From NCBI RefSeq assembly GCF_003943735.1, contig NZ_RJMV01000002.1, forward strand, positions 223,943-287,942: a DNA stretch of 64,000 bases, read 5' to 3'. The DNA is from Streptococcus sanguinis (GTDB taxonomy: Bacteria; Bacillota; Bacilli; Lactobacillales; Streptococcaceae). Of this stretch, positions 16,345 through 24,832 are shown in pieces. Below the pieces are notes generated by a model that saw only the letters and a program-made list of their open reading frames with translations, made no database searches and was not told the origin of the DNA. Position 1 is the first letter of the stretch. Each line of letters begins with the position of its first letter. Both the position numbers and the translations under genes were made by a program.

Positions 16345-17160
16345 ATGAAATTAAGAAGAAGTGAGCGTATGGTGGTTATTTCTAATTATTTGATTAACCA
16401 TCCTTATGAATTAACGAGCTTAAATACATTTGCAGAAAAATACGAATCTGCCAAATCTTCTATTTCAGAAGATATTGTCATTATTAAGCGAGCCTTTGAA
16501 GAGATTGAAATTGGGACCATTGAAACGATTACTGGTGCCGGTGGAGGAGTCATTTTTAGCCCATCCATCTCCGATACAGAAGCTAAGACCATTGTACAAG
16601 GTCTTTGTGATCAGCTGTCTGAAAGCAATCGGATTCTTCCGGGGGGCTACATTTACCTATCTGATCTGCTCAGCACTCCATCCATTTTGAATAATATCGG
16701 CCGGATCATTGCCAAAAGTTTTAAGGATCAACAGATTGATGCGGTCATGACGGTTGCGACTAAGGGTGTTCCTTTGGCCAATGCAGTAGCCAATGTACTT
16801 AATGTACCTTTTGTCATCGTTCGTCGGGATTTAAAGATTACAGAAGGGTCAACGGTCAGTGTCAACTACGTATCAGGCTCCAGCGGAGATCGTATCGAAA
16901 AAATGTTCTTGTCCAAGCGAAGTCTCAAGGCCGGCAGCCGCGTCTTGATTGTGGATGACTTCCTCAAAGGCGGGGGGACTATTACAGGGATGATTAGTCT
17001 CTTATCTGAGTTTGACTCTGAGTTGGCAGGTGTAGCTGTCTTTGCGGACAACGCGCAGGCCAATCGCGATTATCTGGACTATAAATCGCTCTTGAAAGTA
17101 ACCAATATTGATGTCAAGGCGAATACCATTGATGTGGAAATTGGAAATATTTTTGATTAG
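16345..17160 (+). CDS. purR: Purine operon regulator PurR
   Basis: The Gram-positive PurR controls purine synthesis genes and senses PRPP. It is not related to the LacI-type PurR of E. coli. The 271-residue protein has an N-terminal winged helix (about 1-70, MKLRRSERMVVISNYL) and a phosphoribosyltransferase-like domain with the PRPP loop VLIVDDFLKGGGT near residue 200. The start at 16345 matches the conserved N terminus; an ATG at 16315 falls inside the -10 box and cannot be used from this promoter. In lactococci and streptococci it mainly activates through PurBoxes, one of which may lie upstream. Confidence 0.95.
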   Translation: MKLRRSERMVVISNYLINHPYELTSLNTFAEKYESAKSSISEDIVIIKRAFEEIEIGTIETITGAGGGVIFSPSISDTEAKTIVQGLCDQLSESNRILPGGYIYLSDLLSTPSILNNIGRIIAKSFKDQQIDAVMTVATKGVPLANAVANVLNVPFVIVRRDLKITEGSTVSVNYVSGSSGDRIEKMFLSKRSLKAGSRVLIVDDFLKGGGTITGMISLLSEFDSELAGVAVFADNAQANRDYLDYKSLLKVTNIDVKANTIDVEIGNIFD

Positions 17161-17181
17161 GGAAAAGGGCGGAGATTATAG

Positions 17182-17646
17182 ATGAAAACAGTTTTAGAAA
17201 AGTTTGACCACAGTCCGCTGTGGATTCGTTTAGGGGTATTGTCGATTTTATTTGGGATTCTGATTACCGGCATGTTTTTTGTGCAGGGCCAGTCTAATTC
17301 CACCAGAAATTCAGTTAGTTCAGCTGCCAGCATCGCATCAAGCAGCTCTTCCTTACAGCTATCTTCTGCTCAAAAAGAAGCGCAGGAAAAAGAAATTCAG
17401 GAAGAGGAGCAAGCAGTTCAGGCCGCAGAAGAAGCAGTTAAACAGCTTGAAACCATGCAAACTTTGGAAGATTTGCAGCTAGCTAAGACTGCTGCAGAGA
17501 AGGTCAAGGATGCAGCAACGAAGGCTAGATTCCAAAGCCGTATTCAGGCGATAGCAGTCTTGATTGATCCGGAAGCAGCTCAGGCCGCTGTTTCTGAAAA
17601 TCCAGCTGCTGCATCAGAAGAAGCAGTGACTCAGCCGCAGCAATAA
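17182..17646 (+). CDS. Membrane-anchored coiled-coil protein of unknown function
   Basis: A 154-residue protein with a short cytoplasmic N terminus, one membrane segment (about 17-35, RLGVLSILFGILITGMFFV), a Ser-rich linker (about 38-65) and an extracellular, Glu/Ala/Gln-rich coiled coil (about 66-130), ending in a PQQ tail. There is no lipobox and no LPXTG. GGGCGGAG lies before the ATG. It follows purR after 21 bases and precedes the rpsL promoter, a position such proteins also hold in related streptococci. Function is unknown; the layout resembles small surface-exposed structural proteins. Confidence 0.75.
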   Translation: MKTVLEKFDHSPLWIRLGVLSILFGILITGMFFVQGQSNSTRNSVSSAASIASSSSSLQLSSAQKEAQEKEIQEEEQAVQAAEEAVKQLETMQTLEDLQLAKTAAEKVKDAATKARFQSRIQAIAVLIDPEAAQAAVSENPAAASEEAVTQPQQ

Positions 17647-17696
17647 GTTAGCAGCAATCTAATAAGCAGAGATAAGCTTAAAATAGAAAAAATGTA

Positions 17697-17725
17697 TTGA
17701 CAGAGAAGTATCGTCATGCTATAAT
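17697..17725 (+). promoter_or_regulatory. Strong promoter of the rpsL-rpsG operon
   Basis: A perfect TTGACA (17697-17702) and a perfect TATAAT (17720-17725) are separated by 17 bases. This near-ideal promoter suits a ribosomal protein operon. The predicted start near 17732 gives a leader of about 130 bases. Confidence 0.9.
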
Positions 17726-17733
17726 GATAGACG

Positions 17734-17830
17734 GTACTTTTTACTTTTGGTCTCTCAAAAGTGTACAGAGACGTGCTGACAAATGTTGCAAAAGTACACG
17801 CAGATGATAGCTGTCACCAAGTGTATCATC
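17734..17830 (+). promoter_or_regulatory. Structured leader of rpsL mRNA
   Basis: GTACTTTT (17734-17741) pairs exactly with AAAAGTAC (17790-17797), and this stem encloses GTCTCT (17750-17755) pairing with AGAGAC (17767-17772). A second hairpin is formed by GATGATA (17803-17809) and TATCATC (17824-17830), close to the rpsL ribosome site. Nested, exactly matching arms suggest a regulatory leader, possibly for ribosomal-protein autoregulation; no family assignment is made. Confidence 0.55.
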
Positions 17831-17861
17831 ACCAAAATTAAAAAAATACAGGAGAATGTAG

Positions 17862-18275
17862 ATGCCTACAATTAACCAATTGGTTCGCAAACCGCGTAAA
17901 TCAAAAGTAGAAAAATCTAAATCACCAGCTTTGAACGTTGGTTACAACAGCCATAAAAAAGTTCAAACAAACGTATCTTCACCGCAAAAACGTGGAGTTG
18001 CAACCCGTGTCGGAACTATGACACCTAAGAAACCGAACTCTGCCCTTCGTAAGTTTGCCCGTGTACGTCTGAGCAACCTGATTGAAGTTACAGCTTACAT
18101 CCCAGGTATCGGACACAACCTTCAAGAGCACAGCGTGGTGCTTCTTCGTGGTGGACGTGTAAAAGACCTTCCAGGGGTACGTTACCATATCGTCCGCGGT
18201 GCACTTGATACAGCAGGTGTTACTGATCGTAAACAAGGCCGTTCTAAATACGGTACTAAAAAACCAAAAGCATAA
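17862..18275 (+). CDS. rpsL: 30S ribosomal protein S12
   Basis: S12 lies at the decoding centre of the small subunit. The 137-residue protein is normal in length and strongly biased in codon use, as for other highly expressed genes here. The segment [11 protein letters not shown] has both lysines, and [13 protein letters not shown] is intact, so the positions that mutate to streptomycin resistance in other species look wild type. The ATG at 17862 has AGGAGAA in front. rpsG follows after 19 bases. Confidence 0.99.
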   Translation: MPTINQLVRKPRKSKVEKSKSPALNVGYNSHKKVQTNVSSPQKRGVATRVGTMTPKKPNSALRKFARVRLSNLIEVTAYIPGIGHNLQEHSVVLLRGGRVKDLPGVRYHIVRGALDTAGVTDRKQGRSKYGTKKPKA

Positions 18276-18294
18276 GGAAAGGGGAGAAAGATAA

Positions 18295-18765
18295 ATGAGT
18301 CGTAAAAACCAAGCGCCTAAGCGCGAAGTATTGCCAGATCCGCTTTACAATTCAAAATTAGTTACTCGTCTTATCAACCGAGTTATGCTTGATGGTAAGC
18401 GTGGTACAGCGGCTTCTATCGTTTACGGAGCTTTTGATCAAATCAAAGAAGCAACTGGAAACGATGCGCTGGAAGTATTTGAAACAGCTATGGAAAACAT
18501 CATGCCTGTACTTGAAGTTCGTGCTCGCCGTGTTGGTGGTTCAAACTACCAAGTTCCGGTTGAAGTTCGTCCAGAACGTCGTACAACACTTGGACTTCGC
18601 TGGTTGGTAACTATTGCTCGTCAACGTGGTGAGCACACAATGGTTGACCGCCTTGCAAAAGAAATCTTGGATGCATCTAACAACACTGGTGCAGCTGTTA
18701 AGAAACGTGAAGACACTCACCGTATGGCAGAAGCTAACCGTGCCTTCGCACACTTCCGTTGGTAA
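18295..18765 (+). CDS. rpsG: 30S ribosomal protein S7
   Basis: S7 nucleates assembly of the 30S head by binding the 3' domain of 16S rRNA and in proteobacteria represses its own operon. The 156-residue sequence begins [16 protein letters not shown] and ends NRAFAHFRW, both normal for streptococci. A strong GGAAAGGGGAGAAAG region precedes the start. Codon use is that of a highly expressed gene. Confidence 0.99.
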   Translation: MSRKNQAPKREVLPDPLYNSKLVTRLINRVMLDGKRGTAASIVYGAFDQIKEATGNDALEVFETAMENIMPVLEVRARRVGGSNYQVPVEVRPERRTTLGLRWLVTIARQRGEHTMVDRLAKEILDASNNTGAAVKKREDTHRMAEANRAFAHFRW

Positions 18766-18808
18766 GAATAAGATACTAAGGGCGTTAAAAAAGCGACTGA
18801 AAATTAGG

Positions 18809-18952
18809 AAGCTTGACGCAGAATCAAAGATTCTAGGAAAGCTTATCTATTTTCCGAGCTTTTAGCCCGAGTTCAATTCAACTTATCTACAAGTTGAGAC
18901 CAACAAAAACAAGATAAACATTGAGAACGGGTAGGTCCTGCCTATCCGTTTT
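18809..18952 (+). terminator. rpsG-fusA spacer with alternative hairpins and a terminator
   Basis: Four structures lie between rpsG and fusA. AGAATC/GATTCT (18820-18825, 18829-18834) is flanked by AAGCTT at 18809-18814 and 18839-18844. AAAGCT near 18838 can instead pair with AGCTTT at 18857-18862. TCAACTT/AAGTTGA (18878-18884, 18891-18897) is a third hairpin. AACGGGTAGG/CCTATCCGTT (18926-18935, 18941-18950) followed by TTT is a good terminator. The spacer thus probably tunes read-through into fusA. Confidence 0.65.
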
Positions 18953-18965
18953 TGCTAAATAATGT

Positions 18966-18971
18966 TATAAT
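18966..18971 (+). promoter_or_regulatory. -10 box of a separate fusA promoter
   Basis: TATAAT at 18966-18971 comes right after the terminator and about 36 bases before fusA. No good -35 is seen, because that position falls in the terminator stem. Confidence 0.5.
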
Positions 18972-19006
18972 AAATTGTAAAATAAATTAATAGGAGAAAT
19001 AACCAA

Positions 19007-21088
19007 ATGGCTCGCGAATTTTCACTTGAAAAAACTCGTAATATCGGTATCATGGCCCACGTCGATGCTGGTAAAACAACAACAACTGAGCGTATTCTTT
19101 ACTACACTGGTAAAATCCACAAAATCGGTGAAACTCACGAAGGTGCGTCACAAATGGACTGGATGGAGCAAGAGCAAGAGCGTGGTATCACTATCACATC
19201 TGCTGCGACAACTGCTCAATGGAACAACCACCGTGTAAATATCATCGACACACCGGGACACGTGGACTTCACAATCGAAGTACAACGTTCTCTTCGTGTC
19301 TTGGACGGTGCGGTAACCGTTCTTGACTCACAATCAGGTGTTGAGCCTCAAACTGAAACAGTTTGGCGCCAAGCAACTGAATACGGAGTTCCTCGTATCG
19401 TATTTGCTAACAAGATGGACAAAATTGGTGCTGACTTCCTCTACTCAGTAAGCACTTTGCATGATCGTCTTCAAGCAAACGCTCATCCAATCCAATTGCC
19501 AATTGGTTCAGAAGATGACTTCCGCGGAATTATCGACTTGATCAAGATGAAGGCTGAAATCTATACTAACGACCTTGGTACAGATATTTTGGAAGAAGAT
19601 ATCCCAGCTGAATACCTTGAGCAAGCTCAAGAATACCGTGAAAAATTGGTGGAAGCAGTTGCTGAAACTGATGAAGATTTGATGATGAAATACCTTGAAG
19701 GTGAAGAAATCACTAACGAAGAATTGAAAGCTGCTATACGTAAAGCGACCATCAACGTTGAATTCTTCCCAGTATTATGTGGTTCTGCCTTCAAGAACAA
19801 GGGTGTTCAGTTGATGCTTGATGCGGTTATTGACTACCTTCCAAGCCCACTTGACATCCCAGCAATCAAAGGTATCAACCCAGACACTGAAGAAGAAGAA
19901 ACTCGTCCTGCATCTGATGAAGAGCCATTTGCAGCTCTTGCCTTCAAGATTGCAACAGATCCATTCGTAGGTCGTTTGACCTTCTTCCGTGTTTACTCAG
20001 GTGTTCTTCAATCCGGTTCTTATGTAATGAACACTTCGAAAGGTAAACGTGAGCGCATCGGACGTCTTGTGCAATTACATGCCAATAGTCGTCAAGAAAT
20101 TGAAACCGTTTATGCTGGGGATATTGCAGCTGCTATTGGTTTGAAGGATACGACTACTGGTGACTCATTGACAGATGAAAAAGCAAAAGTGATTCTTGAG
20201 TCGATCCACGTTCCAGAGCCTGTTATCCAGCTGATGGTTGAGCCTAAGTCTAAGGCTGACCAAGACAAGATGGGTATTGCTCTGCAAAAACTGGCTGAAG
20301 AAGATCCAACTTTCCGCGTTGAAACAAACGTTGAAACTGGTGAAACAGTTATCTCTGGTATGGGTGAGCTTCACTTGGATGTCCTTGTTGACCGCATGCG
20401 TCGTGAGTTCAAGGTTGAAGCTAACGTAGGTGCTCCTCAAGTATCTTACCGTGAAACTTTCCGTGCTTCTACTCAAGCTCGTGGATTCTTCAAACGCCAA
20501 TCTGGTGGTAAAGGTCAATTCGGTGATGTATGGATCGAGTTTACACCAAACGAAGAAGGTAAAGGATTCGAGTTTGAAAATGCTATCGTCGGTGGTGTGG
20601 TTCCACGTGAATTCATCCCAGCGGTAGAAAAAGGTTTGGTTGAGTCAATGGCGAACGGTGTCCTTGCTGGTTACCCAATCGTTGACGTGAAAGCTAAACT
20701 TTACGATGGTTCATACCACGATGTCGACTCATCTGAAACAGCCTTCAAGGTTGCTGCATCACTTGCTTTGAAAGAAGCTGCTAAGACTGCACAACCTGCT
20801 ATCCTTGAGCCAATGATGTTGGTAACAATCACTGTTCCTGAAGAAAACCTCGGTGACGTTATGGGTCACGTAACAGCTCGTCGTGGACGTGTTGATGGTA
20901 TGGAAGCGCATGGTAACAGCCAAATCGTTCGTGCTTATGTGCCACTTGCTGAAATGTTCGGTTATGCAACAGTTCTTCGTTCAGCATCACAAGGACGCGG
21001 TACATTCATGATGGTATTTGACCACTACGAAGATGTACCTAAGTCAGTACAAGAAGAAATCATTAAGAAAAACAAGGGTGAAGCTTAA
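19007..21088 (+). CDS. fusA: Elongation factor G
   Basis: EF-G drives tRNA and mRNA translocation on the ribosome with GTP. The 693-residue protein has the full domain order: a G domain with [20 protein letters not shown] in switch I, DTPGHVDF and NKMD, then domains II to V, with the conserved [16 protein letters not shown] region near the C terminus. The ATG at 19007 has AGGAGAAATAACC in front. Codon use is highly biased. A terminator hairpin with a long T run follows. Confidence 0.99.
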   Translation: MAREFSLEKTRNIGIMAHVDAGKTTTTERILYYTGKIHKIGETHEGASQMDWMEQEQERGITITSAATTAQWNNHRVNIIDTPGHVDFTIEVQRSLRVLDGAVTVLDSQSGVEPQTETVWRQATEYGVPRIVFANKMDKIGADFLYSVSTLHDRLQANAHPIQLPIGSEDDFRGIIDLIKMKAEIYTNDLGTDILEEDIPAEYLEQAQEYREKLVEAVAETDEDLMMKYLEGEEITNEELKAAIRKATINVEFFPVLCGSAFKNKGVQLMLDAVIDYLPSPLDIPAIKGINPDTEEEETRPASDEEPFAALAFKIATDPFVGRLTFFRVYSGVLQSGSYVMNTSKGKRERIGRLVQLHANSRQEIETVYAGDIAAAIGLKDTTTGDSLTDEKAKVILESIHVPEPVIQLMVEPKSKADQDKMGIALQKLAEEDPTFRVETNVETGETVISGMGELHLDVLVDRMRREFKVEANVGAPQVSYRETFRASTQARGFFKRQSGGKGQFGDVWIEFTPNEEGKGFEFENAIVGGVVPREFIPAVEKGLVESMANGVLAGYPIVDVKAKLYDGSYHDVDSSETAFKVAASLALKEAAKTAQPAILEPMMLVTITVPEENLGDVMGHVTARRGRVDGMEAHGNSQIVRAYVPLAEMFGYATVLRSASQGRGTFMMVFDHYEDVPKSVQEEIIKKNKGEA

Positions 21089-21107
21089 GCTTTAAGCTAA
21101 ACCTTGG

Positions 21108-21132
21108 CACTCGCGTTTGCGGGTGTTTTTTT
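21108..21132 (+). terminator. Terminator of fusA
   Basis: CACTCGC (21108-21114) and GCGGGTG (21119-21125) pair with a four-base loop and are followed by seven T residues. Confidence 0.88.
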
Positions 21133-21410
21133 CTATTTTTGGAGAACGACCCCTCAATAAAAAGGAGAAATGATTGATCTTGTAAGTTGTATTTCTACAT
21201 TTTCAAAAGATACTGCTTTGCTTTTTCAAATCAATGAAAGTCGAAATGAAAGTTAGTGAAAGAATTCATAATACTTGTTAATAACAATGAAATCAGTTGC
21301 ATTTTACCTCAATTAAGTATATAATAGAAATGTTGAAAGGTGATTTGTAGCAACTCAAGTTACTCTTTTCACATAAAAATTTTTTGATTTTCATAAGGAG
21401 GAAATCACGA
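21133..21410 (+). promoter_or_regulatory. fusA-gap intergenic region with the gap promoter
   Basis: The first 160 bases are A/T-rich and show no gene, and I see nothing else in them. TTGCAT (21297-21302) and TATAAT (21320-21325), 17 bases apart, form the gap promoter. The resulting leader is about 80 bases and ends in AAGGAGG before the ATG. No operator was recognised. Confidence 0.75.
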
Positions 21411-22418
21411 ATGGTAGTTAAAGTTGGTATTAACGGTTTCGGTCGTATCGGTCGTCTTGCTTTCCGTCGTATCCAAAACGTAGAAGGTGTTGAAGTTACT
21501 CGCATCAACGACCTTACAGATCCAGTAATGCTTGCACATCTGTTGAAATACGATACAACTCAAGGTCGTTTCGATGGTACTGTTGAAGTTAAAGAAGGTG
21601 GATTCGAAGTTAACGGTAAATTCGTTAAAGTTTCTGCTGAACGTGACCCAGAACAAATTGACTGGGCTACTGACGGTGTAGAAATCGTTCTTGAAGCAAC
21701 TGGTTTCTTTGCTAAGAAAGATGCTGCTGAAAAACACCTTAAAGGTGGTGCTAAGAAAGTTGTTATTACTGCTCCTGGTGGAAATGACGTTAAAACAGTT
21801 GTATACAACACTAACCACGACGTTCTTGATGGTACTGAAACAGTTATCTCAGGTGCTTCATGTACTACAAACTGCTTGGCTCCAATGGCTAAAGCACTTC
21901 AAGACAACTTCGGTGTTGTTGAAGGATTGATGACTACTATCCACGCTTACACTGGTGACCAAATGATCCTTGACGGACCACACCGTGGTGGTGACCTTCG
22001 TCGTGCTCGCGCTGGTGCTGCAAACATCGTTCCTAACTCAACTGGTGCTGCTAAAGCTATCGGCTTGGTTATCCCAGAATTGAACGGTAAATTGGACGGA
22101 TCTGCACAACGTGTTCCAACTCCAACTGGATCAGTTACTGAATTGGTTGCTGTTCTTGAAAAGAACGTAACAGTTGATGAAGTAAACGCAGCTATGAAAG
22201 CAGCAGCTAACGAATCATACGGTTACACAGAAGATCCAATCGTATCTTCAGATATCGTAGGTATGGCTTACGGTTCATTGTTCGACGCAACTCAAACTAA
22301 AGTTCTTGATGTTGACGGCAAACAATTGGTTAAAGTTGTATCATGGTACGACAACGAAATGTCATACACTGCACAACTTGTACGTACTCTTGAATACTTC
22401 GCGAAAATCGCTAAATAA
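21411..22418 (+). CDS. gap: Glyceraldehyde-3-phosphate dehydrogenase, NAD-dependent
   Basis: This glycolytic enzyme oxidises glyceraldehyde 3-phosphate to 1,3-bisphosphoglycerate. The 335-residue protein has the NAD motif [13 protein letters not shown], the catalytic cysteine in SCTTNCLAP, and the C-terminal [12 protein letters not shown]. It is the phosphorylating, NAD-type enzyme, not GapN. The ATG at 21411 is chosen because AAGGAGG lies nine bases upstream and the N terminus [12 protein letters not shown] is conserved; an ATG 27 bases earlier is in the leader. Codon use is highly biased. In streptococci the protein is also found on the cell surface. Confidence 0.98.
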   Translation: MVVKVGINGFGRIGRLAFRRIQNVEGVEVTRINDLTDPVMLAHLLKYDTTQGRFDGTVEVKEGGFEVNGKFVKVSAERDPEQIDWATDGVEIVLEATGFFAKKDAAEKHLKGGAKKVVITAPGGNDVKTVVYNTNHDVLDGTETVISGASCTTNCLAPMAKALQDNFGVVEGLMTTIHAYTGDQMILDGPHRGGDLRRARAGAANIVPNSTGAAKAIGLVIPELNGKLDGSAQRVPTPTGSVTELVAVLEKNVTVDEVNAAMKAAANESYGYTEDPIVSSDIVGMAYGSLFDATQTKVLDVDGKQLVKVVSWYDNEMSYTAQLVRTLEYFAKIAK

Positions 22419-22434
22419 TTCAATAGTGAAAGAA

Positions 22435-22459
22435 AGAGGCTCAAATGAGCCTCTTTTTC
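22435..22459 (+). terminator. Terminator of gap
   Basis: AGAGGCTCA (22435-22443) and TGAGCCTCT (22446-22454) form a perfect 9-bp stem followed by a T run. Confidence 0.92.
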
Positions 22460-22626
22460 TGTACCTTGCTTTGTGAGAATCATCAAAGACAGGGCTGTGG
22501 TATGTTGTACTTCTATTTTCCAAATTTTCAGTCATATAGAAAGTCATTTTTACCATATCTGTCCATTTTTCTAAATGCTTCAAGGAGCTATTTTGCGGTA
22601 AGAGAAGCTAAGCATACTTTTCTTAA

Positions 22627-22644
22627 AGAAAACTATACCAATTT
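22627..22644 (+). promoter_or_regulatory. NagR-type operator-like site, upstream copy
   Basis: AGAAAACTATACCAATTT ends just before the -35 box of glmS. Its right half TATACCAAT matches the half-site of the dre element bound by the GntR-type regulator NagR. A copy that differs at one base lies 78 bases downstream. Confidence 0.6.
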
Positions 22645-22649
22645 CACGC

Positions 22650-22678
22650 TTGACAAAGTGAAAAACTGTGTGTATACT
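22650..22678 (+). promoter_or_regulatory. Promoter of glmS
   Basis: A perfect TTGACA (22650-22655) and TATACT (22673-22678) are separated by 17 bases. The leader of about 85 bases contains the hairpin TTGGAGT/ACTCCAA (22686-22692, 22699-22705) and the second operator-like site. The 22460-22626 stretch before it shows no gene. Confidence 0.85.
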
Positions 22679-22704
22679 AGCTTTGTTGGAGTTTTTAGAC
22701 TCCA

Positions 22705-22722
22705 AGAAGACTATACCAATTT
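22705..22722 (+). promoter_or_regulatory. NagR-type operator-like site, downstream copy
   Basis: AGAAGACTATACCAATTT matches the upstream copy at 17 of 18 positions and lies in the untranslated leader, about 25 bases after the predicted transcription start. Confidence 0.6.
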
Positions 22723-22771
22723 TTAATAAGAAGGGCTGGTTTCTAAAATATAGGAAATCAGAAGTAACGTT

Positions 22772-24583
22772 ATGTGTGGAATTGTCGGAGTTGTCGGAAA
22801 TCGCAACGCAACAGATATTTTGATGCAGGGCTTGGAAAAGCTGGAATACCGTGGTTATGACTCAGCTGGAATTTTTGTAACAACAGGGAAAACTTCTAGT
22901 CTGGTCAAGTCTGTCGGTCGTATCGCTGACCTACATGCTAAACTTGGCATCGATTTTACTGGGACTACTGGTATCGGACATACTCGTTGGGCTACTCATG
23001 GGAAACCAAGTGAAAATAATGCCCATCCTCATACTTCACAGACTGGCCGTTTTGTCTTGGTTCACAACGGTGTGATTGAGAACTACCTTGATATTAAGAA
23101 TACTTATCTAGCTGGTCATGACTTCAAGGGGCAGACAGATACAGAGATTGCAGTGCATCTGATTGGCAAATTTGCTGAAGAAGAAGGCTTGTCTCTTTTA
23201 GAAGCCTTTAAAAAAGCTCTCCACATTATACGTGGTTCTTATGCCTTTGCTTTGGTGGATTCAGAAGATGCAGATGTTATCTATGTTGCTAAAAATAAAT
23301 CTCCGCTTTTAGTCGGACTGGGTGAGGGCTACAATATGGTCTGCTCAGATGCTATGGCCATGATTCGCGAGACAAGTCAGTTTATGGAAATTCATGATCA
23401 AGAGCTGGTTATTGTCCGTAAAGACAGTGTGGAAGTGCAGGATTATGACGGGCATACTCTGGAGCGTGAAAGCTATACAGCTGAGCTTGACTTGTCCGAT
23501 ATTGGTAAGGGAACTTATCCATACTATATGCTCAAGGAAATCGATGAGCAGCCAACTGTGATGCGTAAGCTAATCAGCGCTTATACAGATGATAAGGGGC
23601 AAGTATCAGTAGATGCAGATATTGTCAAAGCTGTTCAGGAAGCTGACCGTCTCTATATCCTTGCAGCTGGAACTTCTTACCATGCTGGCTATGCTTCTAA
23701 GCGTATGCTGGAAGAGCTGACAGATACACCTGTTGAGCTGGGCATTGCTTCTGAGTGGGGCTATGCTATGCCTCTCCTCAGCAAGAAGCCTCTCTTCATC
23801 TTTATCAGCCAATCTGGTGAGACAGCTGACAGCCGTCAGGTCTTAGTCAAGGCGAATCAGATGGGTATTCCAAGTTTGACCGTGACCAATGTTCCGGGTT
23901 CTACGCTTTCTCGGGAAGCCAATCATACCATGCTACTGCATGCAGGTCCTGAGATTGCGGTTGCTTCTACTAAGGCCTATACAGCTCAAATTGCAACCTT
24001 GGCTTTCTTGGCTAAAGCTGTTGGCGATGCCAATAATTCCGAGAAAGCGGCAGCCTTTGACTTGGTTCACGAGCTGTCCTTAGTTGCGCAGTCTATTGAG
24101 TCCACTTTGTCAGAGAAGGAGTTGATTGATAATAAGGTCCGTGGTCTTCTGGAAACAACTCGCAATGCTTTCTATATCGGCCGTGGTCAAGACTACTATG
24201 TGGCGATGGAAGCTAGCTTAAAACTCAAAGAAATTTCTTATATCCAGTGTGAAGGATTTGCTGCTGGTGAGCTCAAACACGGTACGATCTCTCTGATTGA
24301 AGACGGAACACCAGTTTTGGCTTTGCTTTCAGATGAAGTCTTGGCTAGCCATACTCGGGGCAATATTTCAGAAGTCGTAGCTCGGGGTGCCAAGGTGTTG
24401 ACCATTGCTGAGGAGAATGTAGCCAAAGAAGGCGACGATATCGTGCTCAATCAGGTTCACCCATACCTGTCACCAATCTCTATGGTGGTACCGACACAGC
24501 TCATTGCTTACTTTGCAACCTTGCACCGTGGTCTGGATGTTGACAAACCGCGTAATCTGGCTAAGTCTGTCACTGTAGAATAA
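22772..24583 (+). CDS. glmS: Glutamine-fructose-6-phosphate aminotransferase (isomerizing)
   Basis: GlmS makes glucosamine 6-phosphate from fructose 6-phosphate and glutamine, the entry point to peptidoglycan amino sugars. The 603-residue protein has the N-terminal nucleophile Cys after the initiator Met (MCGIVGVVGN), the glutaminase motifs GHTRWATHG and HNGVIENY, and two SIS domains (about 280-420 and 450-600) with SQSGETADS and the C-terminal DKPRNLAKSVTVE. The start is preceded only by a weak ribosome site. There is no glmS ribozyme signature visible in the short leader; two operator-like boxes suggest repression by NagR instead. Confidence 0.97.
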   Translation: MCGIVGVVGNRNATDILMQGLEKLEYRGYDSAGIFVTTGKTSSLVKSVGRIADLHAKLGIDFTGTTGIGHTRWATHGKPSENNAHPHTSQTGRFVLVHNGVIENYLDIKNTYLAGHDFKGQTDTEIAVHLIGKFAEEEGLSLLEAFKKALHIIRGSYAFALVDSEDADVIYVAKNKSPLLVGLGEGYNMVCSDAMAMIRETSQFMEIHDQELVIVRKDSVEVQDYDGHTLERESYTAELDLSDIGKGTYPYYMLKEIDEQPTVMRKLISAYTDDKGQVSVDADIVKAVQEADRLYILAAGTSYHAGYASKRMLEELTDTPVELGIASEWGYAMPLLSKKPLFIFISQSGETADSRQVLVKANQMGIPSLTVTNVPGSTLSREANHTMLLHAGPEIAVASTKAYTAQIATLAFLAKAVGDANNSEKAAAFDLVHELSLVAQSIESTLSEKELIDNKVRGLLETTRNAFYIGRGQDYYVAMEASLKLKEISYIQCEGFAAGELKHGTISLIEDGTPVLALLSDEVLASHTRGNISEVVARGAKVLTIAEENVAKEGDDIVLNQVHPYLSPISMVVPTQLIAYFATLHRGLDVDKPRNLAKSVTVE

Positions 24584-24699
24584 GCACAGAGGGCCATTGC
24601 CTATAAAAATTACCTATCTCATCCATAGAAAATATATATGGTACTTATCTAAAAAGGGTACGAAAAATAAGGTTATTCAGTAGAGTCTGAAAAGCCTTG

Positions 24700-24727
24700 A
24701 AAAAGCTAGCTTAGTCTAGCTTTTTTA
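24700..24727 (+). terminator. Terminator after glmS
   Basis: AAAAAGCTAG (24700-24709) and CTAGCTTTTT (24716-24725) form a perfect 10-bp stem that runs into a T tract. It separates glmS from the next operon by sequence, about 115 bases after the glmS stop. Confidence 0.85.
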
Positions 24728-24734
24728 TTTTGCT

Positions 24735-24779
24735 TTGATAAATATTTTTAATCAGGCTGATAGGGAAAATATATTTCCC
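24735..24779 (+). promoter_or_regulatory. Candidate promoter and palindrome of the methyltransferase-like/ABC operon
   Basis: TTGATA (24735-24740) and TGATAG (24758-24763) are 17 bases apart; the -10 is poor. Starting at the last base of the -10 is the palindrome GGGAAA-ATATA-TTTCCC (24763-24779), in the position of a repressor site. A weak core promoter with a well-formed palindrome suggests a regulated operon. Confidence 0.5.
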
Positions 24780-24832
24780 AGGAGAAAAAGAGGATGGTAA
24801 GATATATTACAAATTCAAAGAAGGAGGAAGTA

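Noticed and set aside
22445..22726. 93-codon frame between gap and glmS
   Set aside because: It begins inside the gap terminator and runs through the glmS promoter and operator-like sites.
22460..22771. glmS ribozyme in the leader
   Set aside because: The mapped promoter leaves a leader of only about 85 bases and the ribozyme core is not visible.
24584..24832. T-box or SAM-type riboswitch before the methyltransferase-like operon
   Set aside because: No conserved T-box or SAM riboswitch core is seen, and the terminator at 24700 lies upstream of the promoter rather than in the leader.
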